A stretch of 51,065 bases of DNA from Vibrio mimicus CAIM 602 (lineage in GTDB: Bacteria; Pseudomonadota; Gammaproteobacteria; Enterobacterales; Vibrionaceae): NCBI RefSeq assembly GCF_000338875.1, contig NZ_AOMO01000025.1, positions 1 to 51,065 of the forward strand, written 5' to 3'. A program made the position numbers and the translations under genes. Shown piece after piece: positions 43,348 to 51,065 of the stretch. Positions within the stretch are counted from its first letter, which is position 1; every line of letters begins with the position of its first letter. Below the pieces are notes generated by a model. That model ran no database searches and was not told where the DNA came from. It saw only the letters and a list, made by a program, of their open reading frames with translations.

Positions 43348-45801
43348 ATGAAACCTACTCAACAGAAACAGTTTGACAAGAAGTTGTTCCAAGAAAACGT
43401 GAAGCGCCATTTAACCGCGACCTACGCCACGACGGTAGAGCATGCTTCGGCGCGTGCATGGTACTTGGCGATGGGACGAGCCCTTGCTGAATTTACCACC
43501 TTTGATTTGCTGCAAACCGAGCAGGATGAACGCATCCTCAATAGTAAAAGTTTGAACTACCTATCGCTGGAGTTTTTGATTGGCCGCTTAACCGGCAACA
43601 ACTTGATCAGCATGGGTGTGTACGAAGCGGTTGCTCAAGCAATGGAAGAACTCGGCCAAAACCTGACTGACTTACTGGAAGAAGAGCGCGACCCATCATT
43701 GGGTAACGGTGGTTTAGGGCGTCTTGCCGCTTGTTTTATGGATTCTTGTGCGGCGCAAGAATTCCCAACCGTAGGCTACGGTCTGCACTACGAATATGGT
43801 TTGTTTAAACAGTCTTTCGAAGAAGGCCGCCAAAAAGAAGCCCCTGATGCATGGTGTGGTGTTGAAGGCTACCCATGGGAAGTGGCGCGTCCTGAGCTGA
43901 AGCAAGAAATTGGCTTCTACGGCCACGTTGAAGTGGTCAACGACAATGGCAAAGAGCGACGTCGTTGGGTGCCGGGCATGTTAGTGCAAGCCATGCCATG
44001 GGACTTGCCGATCGTTGGCTACCAAAGTGATACGGTTTACCCGCTGCGTTTGTGGGAATGTCGCGCAATCGCGCCTTTCTCACTGGAAAGCTTCAACAAC
44101 GGTAACTACTTTGAAGCGCAGCACGCGTTGATCGATGCAGGCAACATCACCAAAGTTCTGTATCCAAACGACAACCACGAAAAAGGCAAAACCCTGCGTT
44201 TGATGCAGCAGTATTTCCACAGTGCAGCATCGGTGCGCGATATTCTGCGTCGCCATGAAGCCGTAGGTCATGCATTGGCGGATCTGCCGAAATACGAAAC
44301 CATTCAGCTTAACGATACGCACCCAACCATCGCGATCCCTGAGCTGATGCGTATTCTGATCGATGAAAAGCAGATGTCTTGGGAAGCGGCGTGGGCGATC
44401 TGTTCGAAAACGTTCGCGTACACCAACCATACTTTGCTGCCAGAAGCATTGGAAACCTGGAGCGAATCGTTGATCCAACGCTTACTGCCACGTCATATGG
44501 AGATCATTTACGAGATCAACCATCGCTTCTTGCAAGAAGTGCGTGCCAAATGGCCGGGTGATGTCGCGAAACAGCAAAAGCTCTCCATTATCGAAGAAGG
44601 CTTCCACCGTATGGTGCGTATGGCCAACCTGTGTGTGGTCGGCTCTTATGCGGTGAACGGCGTAGCCGCGCTGCACTCTGAATTGGTGAAGCGTGACCTG
44701 TTCCCTGAATTTGTTGAGCTCTATCCGGGCAAAATCCAGAACGTGACCAACGGTATCACGCCGCGTCGCTGGCTGAAGTTCTGTAACCCAGATTTGTCTG
44801 CGCTCATCTCCGAGAAGATTGGTCAGGAGTGGCCAGCGAAATTGGATCAACTCACCAAAGTGGCACAGTACGCGGAAGATGCCGCGTTCCAAAAACGCTT
44901 TATGGAAGTGAAAAAAGCCAACAAAGCGCGTTTGGCCGATTGGGTGAAAGATCACATGGGCATCGAGCTCGATACCAATGCAATCTTTGATGTGCAGATC
45001 AAACGTCTGCATGAGTACAAGCGTCAGCACCTCAATATGCTGCACATTTTGTCGCTCTATCACCGTCTCATCAATGATCCAAGCTTTGACATGCATCCAC
45101 GTGTGGTGTTCTTCGCGGCGAAAGCGGCGCCGGGTTACCACTTGGCGAAAGAGATCATCTACGCCATCAACATGATCGCGCAGAAAGTGAATAACGATCC
45201 GCGTATCGGCAACAAACTGAAAGTGGTGTTCATTCCGGATTATCGCGTCAGTATGGCGGAAATCATCATTCCGGCGGCAGATGTTTCTGAGCAGATCTCA
45301 ACCGCAGGTAAAGAAGCATCCGGTACTGGCAACATGAAGATGGCGCTCAACGGTGCTCTGACCATCGGAACGATGGACGGCGCGAACGTCGAAATTCGTG
45401 AAGAAGTGGGCGATGACAACATCTACATCTTCGGCTTAGAAGTGGATGGCGTAGAAGCACTGAAAGCGCGTGGCTACAACCCATACGATTTCTACCATGC
45501 CGATCCGCTATTGAAAGCGTCACTGGATCTGCTGGTGGGCGAAGAGTTTACGCCGGGTGCTCCGGGCAAACTGCGTGCAACGTTTGACAGCTTACTCGAT
45601 GGCGGTGACCCATATCTGGTGCTGGCGGATTTCGCCTCTTACGTGAAAGCGCATGCAGCGATCGACAAACAGTATCGTGACCAAGCGGGCTGGGCGAAGA
45701 AAGCCATCCTCAATACCGCGTTAGTGGGCAAATTCAGCTCCGACCGCAGTATCCGTGATTACGTGAATAACATTTGGAAACTGAGCGCGGTTCAGCGTTA
45801 A
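43348..45801 (+). CDS. malP: Maltodextrin phosphorylase MalP
   Basis: This 817-residue glycogen/maltodextrin phosphorylase (GT35) has LSLEFLIGR, DPSLGNGGLGRLAACF and LNDTHPTIAIPELMRIL. The C-terminal pyridoxal phosphate region EASGTGNMKMALNGALTIGTMDGANVEI contains the PLP lysine. It converts maltodextrins and phosphate to glucose-1-phosphate in the cytoplasm. It is followed by malQ, which transfers glucans to keep substrates long enough; a hairpin lies between the two. Confidence 0.95.
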   Translation: MKPTQQKQFDKKLFQENVKRHLTATYATTVEHASARAWYLAMGRALAEFTTFDLLQTEQDERILNSKSLNYLSLEFLIGRLTGNNLISMGVYEAVAQAMEELGQNLTDLLEEERDPSLGNGGLGRLAACFMDSCAAQEFPTVGYGLHYEYGLFKQSFEEGRQKEAPDAWCGVEGYPWEVARPELKQEIGFYGHVEVVNDNGKERRRWVPGMLVQAMPWDLPIVGYQSDTVYPLRLWECRAIAPFSLESFNNGNYFEAQHALIDAGNITKVLYPNDNHEKGKTLRLMQQYFHSAASVRDILRRHEAVGHALADLPKYETIQLNDTHPTIAIPELMRILIDEKQMSWEAAWAICSKTFAYTNHTLLPEALETWSESLIQRLLPRHMEIIYEINHRFLQEVRAKWPGDVAKQQKLSIIEEGFHRMVRMANLCVVGSYAVNGVAALHSELVKRDLFPEFVELYPGKIQNVTNGITPRRWLKFCNPDLSALISEKIGQEWPAKLDQLTKVAQYAEDAAFQKRFMEVKKANKARLADWVKDHMGIELDTNAIFDVQIKRLHEYKRQHLNMLHILSLYHRLINDPSFDMHPRVVFFAAKAAPGYHLAKEIIYAINMIAQKVNNDPRIGNKLKVVFIPDYRVSMAEIIIPAADVSEQISTAGKEASGTGNMKMALNGALTIGTMDGANVEIREEVGDDNIYIFGLEVDGVEALKARGYNPYDFYHADPLLKASLDLLVGEEFTPGAPGKLRATFDSLLDGGDPYLVLADFASYVKAHAAIDKQYRDQAGWAKKAILNTALVGKFSSDRSIRDYVNNIWKLSAVQR

Positions 45802-45809
45802 GCCCCTTT

Positions 45810-45841
45810 GGTGAGTCAGATCCTTCTGGCTCACCTTTTTC
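45810..45841 (+). terminator. Hairpin between malP and malQ
   Basis: GGTGAGTCAGA / TCTGGCTCACC stem (one G-T pair) followed by TTTTTC. It could end part of the malP transcripts and lower malQ expression relative to malP. Confidence 0.8.
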
Positions 45842-45887
45842 TACATACCCTACATAGAAGGGTAAAGCAGTCCCTTCGGAGAGAGCG

Positions 45888-48068
45888 ATGAATCAAGACA
45901 ATGCATTAAAACAAGTCGCTGAAATGGCAAAAATTGCCGATCGATATGTCAGCGCGTGGGGCAGTGAAGCTCAAGTAGAAGATGACACGATCCGTCATCT
46001 TTTGGCGTCTCTTGGCTATGACACCAGCAGCGATGAAGCCCTGCTGCAATCGGCTGAGAAAAAACACAAGAAAGATGTGGTGGATCCGGTACTCGTGGTG
46101 CACCAAGGTGCGGCGATTGAAGTGCCGCTTTATCTCGGCGTCAGTGCGCGCGAAAGTGAATTTGATTGGCGCTTGCAGACCGAGCAAGGCGAGGTGCTGG
46201 AAGGCTATCTGCAATCACAAATTGTACGTGATGAGCGCGCTGAAGGCGGCCCATTAGTGTTTGCGTTGCCCAATGATCTACCGCTCGGTTATCACACCTT
46301 ATTGATTGCCCGTAAGCGCCGCAAAGCACCTTACGAAATGGCGCTGATTGTTACGCCACAAGCTTGCTACAAGCAACCAGCCTTGGCACAAGGCAAAAAG
46401 CTATGGGGACCGAGCATTCAACTTTATACCCTGCGTACTCAGCACAACTGGGGCATGGGTGACTTTGGCGATTTGAAACAGTTGGTGGCGGATATTGCTT
46501 CGCGCGGTGGCGATTTTGTCGGGTTAAACCCGATTCACGCACTATTCCCAGCCAACCCTGAGGGCGCCAGCCCGTACAGCCCATCCTCTCGCCGTTGGTT
46601 GAACATTCTGTACATTGATGTCAGCTCTGTGCCTGAGTTCGCACTCAGTGCCGAAGCGCAGCAAAAAGTGGGGAGTCCAGAGTTCCAGCTGCGCCTGCAA
46701 AAAGTGCGTGATGCCCATTGGGTGAACTACAGCGAAGTGGCTGAGCTGAAAATGAGCGTGTTACCGCTGTTGTTTGCTGAGTTCAAAAAGCGTCATCTGG
46801 ATAAACATTCTGATCGTGCTCATGCTTTCTTGAATTTCGTGGAACAGGGCGGTGAGAGCATACTGCATCAAGCGGCATTTGATGCGCTGCATGCCGAGTT
46901 GCATGCGGAAGATGCTTCAGTGTGGGGTTGGCCAGTTTTCCCTGAGAAATACCGCCGTTTCGACAGTGCTGCGGTACAAAAATTTATTGATGAGCAGAAA
47001 GATCAGGTTCATCTCTACATGTATTTGCAGTGGATCGCTGATGCGCAGATCCATGAAGCGCAATCATTAGCGGAAGAGAAAGGCATGGCCGTTGGCCTGT
47101 ATCGCGATCTCGCGGTTGGCGTGGCCGATTCTGGCAGCGAAACCTGGGCCGATCAGGGCAACTTGCTGCAAGATGTCAGCATTGGTGCGCCGCCAGATGT
47201 GCTTGGGCCTTTGGGGCAGAACTGGGGTTTACCGCCACTCAATCCGCAAGTGCTGCAAGCGACTGCGTATGACGCCTACATCAAATTGCTGCGCGCCAAT
47301 ATGAAGCACTGCGGCGCCTTGCGTATCGACCATGTGCTTGGTTTGCTGCGCTTATGGTGGATCCCGAAAGGTGAAAACGCCACCAAAGGCGCGTACATCT
47401 ACTATCCAGTCAAAGATATGTTAGCGATTTTGGCTCTCGAATCTCACCGCCACCAGTGCAGTGTGATTGGTGAAGATCTGGGAACCGTGCCGGATGAAAT
47501 CGTTGAGCTACTGCGTGATGCGGGCGTGCATTCGTACAAAGTGTTCTTCTTTGAAACGTCGAAGGAAGATGGCGGTTACGTTTCTCCGGCGCATTACGCG
47601 GAGCAATCGATGGCGGCACTCTGTACCCATGATATGCCAACCCTACGCGGTTTCTGGCACTGTGATGATCTCAAAATGGGACGTGAAATTGGCCTCTATC
47701 CGGATGAAGAGCAGCTGCAAGGTTTGTTTGACGATCGCCTGAAATCCAAACAAGGCATTCTCGATTCTGTGGCTTGGCACGGTTATTTGCCAGCCGGAGT
47801 GGGGCGTGATGCCACGCAGGTTCCGATGGATTCCTACCTGAGCGAAGCACTGCAACTGCATGTAGCGGCAGGTTCCTCCGCGCTACTGAGTGTACAGTTG
47901 GAAGATTGGCTAGAGATGGATAAGCCGGTCAATATTCCGGGAACGGTGAACGAATACCCGAACTGGCGACGTAAGCTCTCCATGAATCTGGACGAGATTT
48001 TTGCGCGCGAAGAAGTGAACCGCATTGCGGCTCGACTGACTGAAGTCCGCGGTAAAGCCAGCCAATAA
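45888..48068 (+). CDS. malQ: 4-alpha-glucanotransferase (amylomaltase) MalQ
   Basis: This 726-residue GH77 enzyme has an N-terminal extension typical of proteobacterial MalQ (about residues 1-150). The catalytic barrel has GMGDFGDL, NPIHALFP, the nucleophile Asp in LRIDHVLGLLRLW, the acid/base Glu in IGEDLGTVPDE and the third carboxylate in CTHDMPTLRGFW. It transfers maltosyl or longer units between maltodextrins and releases glucose. GGAGAG lies upstream of its ATG. It works with MalP on the same substrates. Confidence 0.95.
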   Translation: MNQDNALKQVAEMAKIADRYVSAWGSEAQVEDDTIRHLLASLGYDTSSDEALLQSAEKKHKKDVVDPVLVVHQGAAIEVPLYLGVSARESEFDWRLQTEQGEVLEGYLQSQIVRDERAEGGPLVFALPNDLPLGYHTLLIARKRRKAPYEMALIVTPQACYKQPALAQGKKLWGPSIQLYTLRTQHNWGMGDFGDLKQLVADIASRGGDFVGLNPIHALFPANPEGASPYSPSSRRWLNILYIDVSSVPEFALSAEAQQKVGSPEFQLRLQKVRDAHWVNYSEVAELKMSVLPLLFAEFKKRHLDKHSDRAHAFLNFVEQGGESILHQAAFDALHAELHAEDASVWGWPVFPEKYRRFDSAAVQKFIDEQKDQVHLYMYLQWIADAQIHEAQSLAEEKGMAVGLYRDLAVGVADSGSETWADQGNLLQDVSIGAPPDVLGPLGQNWGLPPLNPQVLQATAYDAYIKLLRANMKHCGALRIDHVLGLLRLWWIPKGENATKGAYIYYPVKDMLAILALESHRHQCSVIGEDLGTVPDEIVELLRDAGVHSYKVFFFETSKEDGGYVSPAHYAEQSMAALCTHDMPTLRGFWHCDDLKMGREIGLYPDEEQLQGLFDDRLKSKQGILDSVAWHGYLPAGVGRDATQVPMDSYLSEALQLHVAAGSSALLSVQLEDWLEMDKPVNIPGTVNEYPNWRRKLSMNLDEIFAREEVNRIAARLTEVRGKASQ

Positions 48069-48165
48069 GGAACTCAGTGACCAATTTCTTAACTATGACC
48101 CAAAGAAGTTGAGGGTTGGTCACTCTTTCCTCCTTGATAAGTCCGGTAAGATGGACACACGCTTT

Positions 48166-48187
48166 GCCCGCGGTTTGCGGGCTTTCT
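48166..48187 (+). terminator. Hairpin after malQ
   Basis: GCCCGC / GCGGGC stem with a 5-base loop and TTTCT tail, about 100 bp after the malQ stop and before glgB. Confidence 0.7.
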
Positions 48188-48280
48188 GCTATACCCAAAC
48201 AACTTAAAGATATAGACCCAGAACCACACAAATCTTTAAGCCGGAAGGGAATGTTTCGCTAGCTAGGTTAGGAGTTAGGT

Positions 48281-50470
48281 TTGAAGATCACAAAAAAGCC
48301 ATTTAAGGCTGAACGGATTTATGATCAGTTAGCGCGTGCTGCGTTTGCTGATCCCTTTTCATTTTTAGGCCCTTACATTCCCGCAGAACAAGGCGCATTG
48401 CGGGTCTGGATGCCGGGAGCAAATAAAGTTGAGCTGGTGGTTGAAGGGGAACCACGTGTTGCGTTAGAGCGTGAAGGTGAAGGCGGCTTTATTCTGAAAG
48501 ATGGCCGTAACCTGCGTTTTACCCGCTACCAATTGGCTGTTGATTGGGAAGGTACTGAACAGTTACTGGACGATCCGTACCAATACCACACCATTTATGC
48601 CGAATACGATGATTTGCACACACCGAAGCAGATGTATCACCACATGGGTGCGCAATTTGTCACTTTAGAACGCGATGGCGAAGATGTCTCAGGTGTACGC
48701 TTTTTGGTGTACGCTCCTCACGCCGCAGCGTGCAGTTTGATTGGCGCATTTAACCAGTGGGATGGACGTCGTCACCCAATGCAACGCCTTGATTACGGCA
48801 TTTGGGGGATTTTTATCCCCGGCTTACTGGAAGGCACTCAATATAAATTTGAGTTGAAAGGTCCACACGGAGAAGGCTTACCGCATAAAGCCGATCCGTG
48901 GGGTTTTTATGCCGAGCAATACCCTTCTTTTGCTTCCGTCACATACGATCATCAAAGCTATCAGTGGCAAGACAGTGCATGGCAGCAACGCCCTGTGACC
49001 GAAAAGCGTAAACAAGCGCTCTCGTTTTATGAGCTACATGTTGGCTCATGGAAGCGGGGCGAAAACGGCGAGTTCCTCAATTACCGTGAATTGGCCGATC
49101 AATTGGTGCCTTATCTGGCTGATATGGGCTATACCCATGTTGAGCTGATGCCCGTGGCGGAGCACCCATTTTATGGCTCTTGGGGCTATCAACCGGTTGG
49201 TCTGTTTGCGCCCACTAGCCGTTACGGTTCGCCAGATGATTTCAAATATTTTGTCGATTTGTGTCACCAAGCGGGGATTGGTGTGGTGCTTGATTGGGTG
49301 CCTGCACATTTCCCATCAGATTCTCACGGTCTGGCCAATTTTGATGGCACGCCGCTATTCCATGATCCGGATCCACGCCGCGGCTGGCACCAAGACTGGA
49401 ATTCTTATATCTATGATCTAGGTCGTGAGCATGTACGCCGTTTCTTAGTTGCTAATGCGCTGTATTGGTTTGAGATGTTCCATATCGACGGTATTCGTGT
49501 TGATGCAGTGGCTTCGATGCTCTATCTCGATTATTCGCGCAGTCACGATCAATGGATCCCGAACATTGATGGCGGGCGTGAAAACTACGACGCCATCGCC
49601 ACCTTTAAGTGGATGAACGAGGAAGTGTACAAACACTTCCCGAATGCGATGACGATCGCCGAAGAATCGACGGCTTTCCCCGGTGTTTCTGCGCCGACCT
49701 TTATGGGCGGGTTAGGTTTTGGCTTTAAGTGGAACATGGGCTGGATGCACGATAGTTTGTCGTACATTAAAGAAGATCCGGTTCATCGCAAATATCACCA
49801 CAATACCCTGACTTTTCCGCTGATTTACGCGTTTAGTGAAAACTACGTGCTCTCTTTGTCACACGATGAAGTGGTGTATGGTAAGCGCTCACTCATGTAC
49901 AAGATGCCGGGTGACGAGTGGCAGCAAACCGCCAACTTGCGTGCTTACTTGGGCTATATGTATGGCCAGCCGGGTAAAAAGCTCAACTTTATGGGCACCG
50001 AGTTAGGGCAGACCGCCGAGTGGAATCACGATGGTCAGTTGCAGTGGTTTTTGACTCAGTTTGAACGCCATGCTGGGGTTCAGCGCCTAGTGCGTGATTT
50101 GAACCATCTGTACCAATCACAAGCCGCACTGCATCAGCTTGACTGCGATCCGCGTGGCTTCGAGTGGCGTTTGCAAGATAATGCCGATCTCAGTGTGATC
50201 GCCCATGAGCGTATGGATGAAGCTGGCGATCGCGTGTTAGTGATCACCAACTTCACACCTGTTCCGCAGCAGGAATTCCGCTTAGGTGTTCCCAAAGAGG
50301 GGCGTTACCGCCTGCTACTCAATACCGACGCCAAGCAATACAATGGTAGTGATTACTCTGTGTTGCAGGAAGTCAGTAGCGAAGCCGTGGGCAGTGAAGG
50401 CTTAGATCAATCCCTGTTATTGCGTGTTCCTCCGCTTGCGACGCTGTTTTATCAGTGGATGGCGGAGTAA
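48281..50470 (+). CDS. glgB: 1,4-alpha-glucan branching enzyme GlgB
   Basis: This 729-residue branching enzyme has an N-terminal GlgB domain, CBM48 ([30 protein letters not shown]), and a GH13 barrel with [17 protein letters not shown], nucleophile Asp in [13 protein letters not shown], acid/base Glu in [11 protein letters not shown] and [12 protein letters not shown]. It makes alpha-1,6 branches in glycogen. The start is TTG at 48281, with GGAG 9 bases before it. No ATG nearby would keep the conserved N-terminus, so the TTG is probably used. It stands apart from other glg genes and sits with the maltodextrin enzymes. Confidence 0.95.
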   Translation: MKITKKPFKAERIYDQLARAAFADPFSFLGPYIPAEQGALRVWMPGANKVELVVEGEPRVALEREGEGGFILKDGRNLRFTRYQLAVDWEGTEQLLDDPYQYHTIYAEYDDLHTPKQMYHHMGAQFVTLERDGEDVSGVRFLVYAPHAAACSLIGAFNQWDGRRHPMQRLDYGIWGIFIPGLLEGTQYKFELKGPHGEGLPHKADPWGFYAEQYPSFASVTYDHQSYQWQDSAWQQRPVTEKRKQALSFYELHVGSWKRGENGEFLNYRELADQLVPYLADMGYTHVELMPVAEHPFYGSWGYQPVGLFAPTSRYGSPDDFKYFVDLCHQAGIGVVLDWVPAHFPSDSHGLANFDGTPLFHDPDPRRGWHQDWNSYIYDLGREHVRRFLVANALYWFEMFHIDGIRVDAVASMLYLDYSRSHDQWIPNIDGGRENYDAIATFKWMNEEVYKHFPNAMTIAEESTAFPGVSAPTFMGGLGFGFKWNMGWMHDSLSYIKEDPVHRKYHHNTLTFPLIYAFSENYVLSLSHDEVVYGKRSLMYKMPGDEWQQTANLRAYLGYMYGQPGKKLNFMGTELGQTAEWNHDGQLQWFLTQFERHAGVQRLVRDLNHLYQSQAALHQLDCDPRGFEWRLQDNADLSVIAHERMDEAGDRVLVITNFTPVPQQEFRLGVPKEGRYRLLLNTDAKQYNGSDYSVLQEVSSEAVGSEGLDQSLLLRVPPLATLFYQWMAE

Positions 50471-50774
50471 GTCTCGCGACTTTTCGATATTTCCTCATCA
50501 AACAATCAACCGCTACGGCGGGTTGGTTTTTTATCGCCGATGGTGGGATTTTTCAGAGAGATCGGTTTTCGCTCTGCCGAGACTTTTTGCCCACCAAGCA
50601 AGATCTTGCTCAAGGACAGGCAGGTTTTTGCTTTATTGATGGAGATGATTGAATAACACATTGATTTTAAATGGCAAGTAAGTTGGCATCGACCTTGCTC
50701 TTTCTATGGCGACGGTGCGCTTAGCGCGTTAACGCTTTCATTTTATTTAATGATTTTTTAGAAAGGAAATAGCC
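50471..50774. promoter_or_regulatory. glgB-hcp intergenic region
   Basis: This 304-bp stretch without a gene holds a terminator-like hairpin at 50505-50532 (CAACCGC / GCGGGTTG with one bulge, then GGTTTTTT) and a sigma-54 promoter at 50684-50699. A Shine-Dalgarno AAAGGAAAT lies before hcp. No binding site for the sigma-54 activator could be fixed by eye. Confidence 0.75.
50684..50699 (+). promoter_or_regulatory. Sigma-54 (-24/-12) promoter of hcp
   Basis: TGGCATCGACCTTGCT: GG at 50685-50686 and GC at 50697-50698 with the required 10-base spacing, very close to TGGCACG-N4-TTGCW. In V. cholerae the hcp genes depend on sigma-54 and the activator VasH. Confidence 0.85.
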
Positions 50775-51065
50775 ATGCCAACTCCATGTTATATCTCTAT
50801 CGATGGCCAAACTCAGGGCCTTATCACTGCGGGCGCATGTACTGCAGACTCTATCGGTGATTCATTCGTTGAAGGCCACGAAGATGAGATGCTGGTGCAA
50901 CAGTTTGACCACGTCGTGACCGTACCGACTGACCCACAATCTGGTCAGCCTTCAGGCCAACGTGTGCACAAGCCATTCAAATTCACTGTCGCGCTGAACA
51001 AAGCGGTTCCTCTGCTGTACAACGCACTGTCTTCAGGTGAGAAGCTGAAAACCGTTGAGCTGAAA
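50775..51065 (+). CDS. hcp: Type VI secretion tube protein Hcp (partial, cut by window end)
   Basis: The first 97 residues are present. MPTPCYISIDGQTQGLITAGACTADSIGDSF is followed by the conserved GHEDEMLVQQFDHVVTVPTDPQSGQPSGQRVHKPFKFTVALNKAVPLLYNAL, continuing past the window edge. Hcp forms stacked hexameric rings of the type VI secretion tube and is secreted. Shine-Dalgarno AAAGGAAAT and a sigma-54 promoter lie upstream. In V. cholerae this kind of gene heads an auxiliary type VI cluster, so the sequence to the right probably encodes VgrG and an effector-immunity pair (expectation, not seen). Confidence 0.93.
   Translation, partial: MPTPCYISIDGQTQGLITAGACTADSIGDSFVEGHEDEMLVQQFDHVVTVPTDPQSGQPSGQRVHKPFKFTVALNKAVPLLYNALSSGEKLKTVELK

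Noticed and set aside
44482..45141. 219-codon frame antisense to malP
   Set aside because: It is an antisense shadow caused by codon bias in malP, whose conserved motifs are all on the plus strand.
1..51065. CRISPR arrays, tRNA/rRNA genes, insertion sequences, integron attC sites
   Set aside because: No direct-repeat/spacer pattern, cloverleaf, transposase gene or attC-like array was seen anywhere in the window.

Overview
The window spans the replication origin of the second chromosome of a Vibrio, most probably V. cholerae or a very close relative. The evidence is an RctB initiator gene (32337-34313), an iteron-type origin with a DnaA box just upstream of it, a type Ia ParA/ParB pair on the other side, and five exact copies of a TTTACA-N-TGTAAA palindrome, which I recognise as the parS2 centromere consensus. 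Calls rest on reading the sequence and on recalled family features; no database search was run.

Layout. (1) 1-12018, minus strand: edge of a broken gene, then one long chemotaxis operon (STAS, CheY, CheA, two CheW, a soluble PAS-type MCP, CheR, CheD, CheB, a membrane MCP-like protein) that ends in an Rsb-type partner-switching pair (STAS anti-anti-sigma plus a REC-PP2C-HATPase protein). (2) 12244-16937, plus strand: a four-gene nickel/peptide-family ABC importer with a good Zur-like operator at its start. (3) 17093-25462: a phosphoethanolamine transferase gene (eptA, frameshifted) with a PmrA-box-like repeat upstream, facing a seven-gene minus-strand operon. In transcription order that operon encodes a thermostable-hemolysin/GNAT-like protein, an acyl-AMP ligase, a haem-oxygenase-like diiron candidate, an SDR, a TPR protein and a PmrAB/QseBC-like two-component system. 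The first four look like an uncharacterised fatty-acyl biosynthetic pathway, and this is the best candidate for an undescribed system. (4) 25597-28858: tmcA and an orphan PotD-like binding protein. (5) 28920-34313: parB2, parA2, the oriCII regulatory region, oriCII and rctB. (6) 34511-39994: small hypotheticals, a YebC/YeeN-type protein, a 3-hydroxyisobutyrate-dehydrogenase-like protein, a Cache MCP and YibL. (7) 40063-50470: malT (frameshifted), malP, malQ and glgB. (8) 50775-end: start of a type VI secretion hcp gene behind a sigma-54 promoter.

The central part works as one machine. RctB binds six iterons spaced 22-23 bp and opens an AT-rich element carrying six ATCA repeats about 9 nt apart. 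ParA2/ParB2 segregate the new origins through the parS2 sites scattered over at least 37 kb.

Five genes (left edge, MCP-like, cheR, eptA, malT) are broken by a single-base shift, four of them at homopolymer runs. This density suggests assembly indels or a strain with several decayed genes; the sequence alone cannot decide between them.
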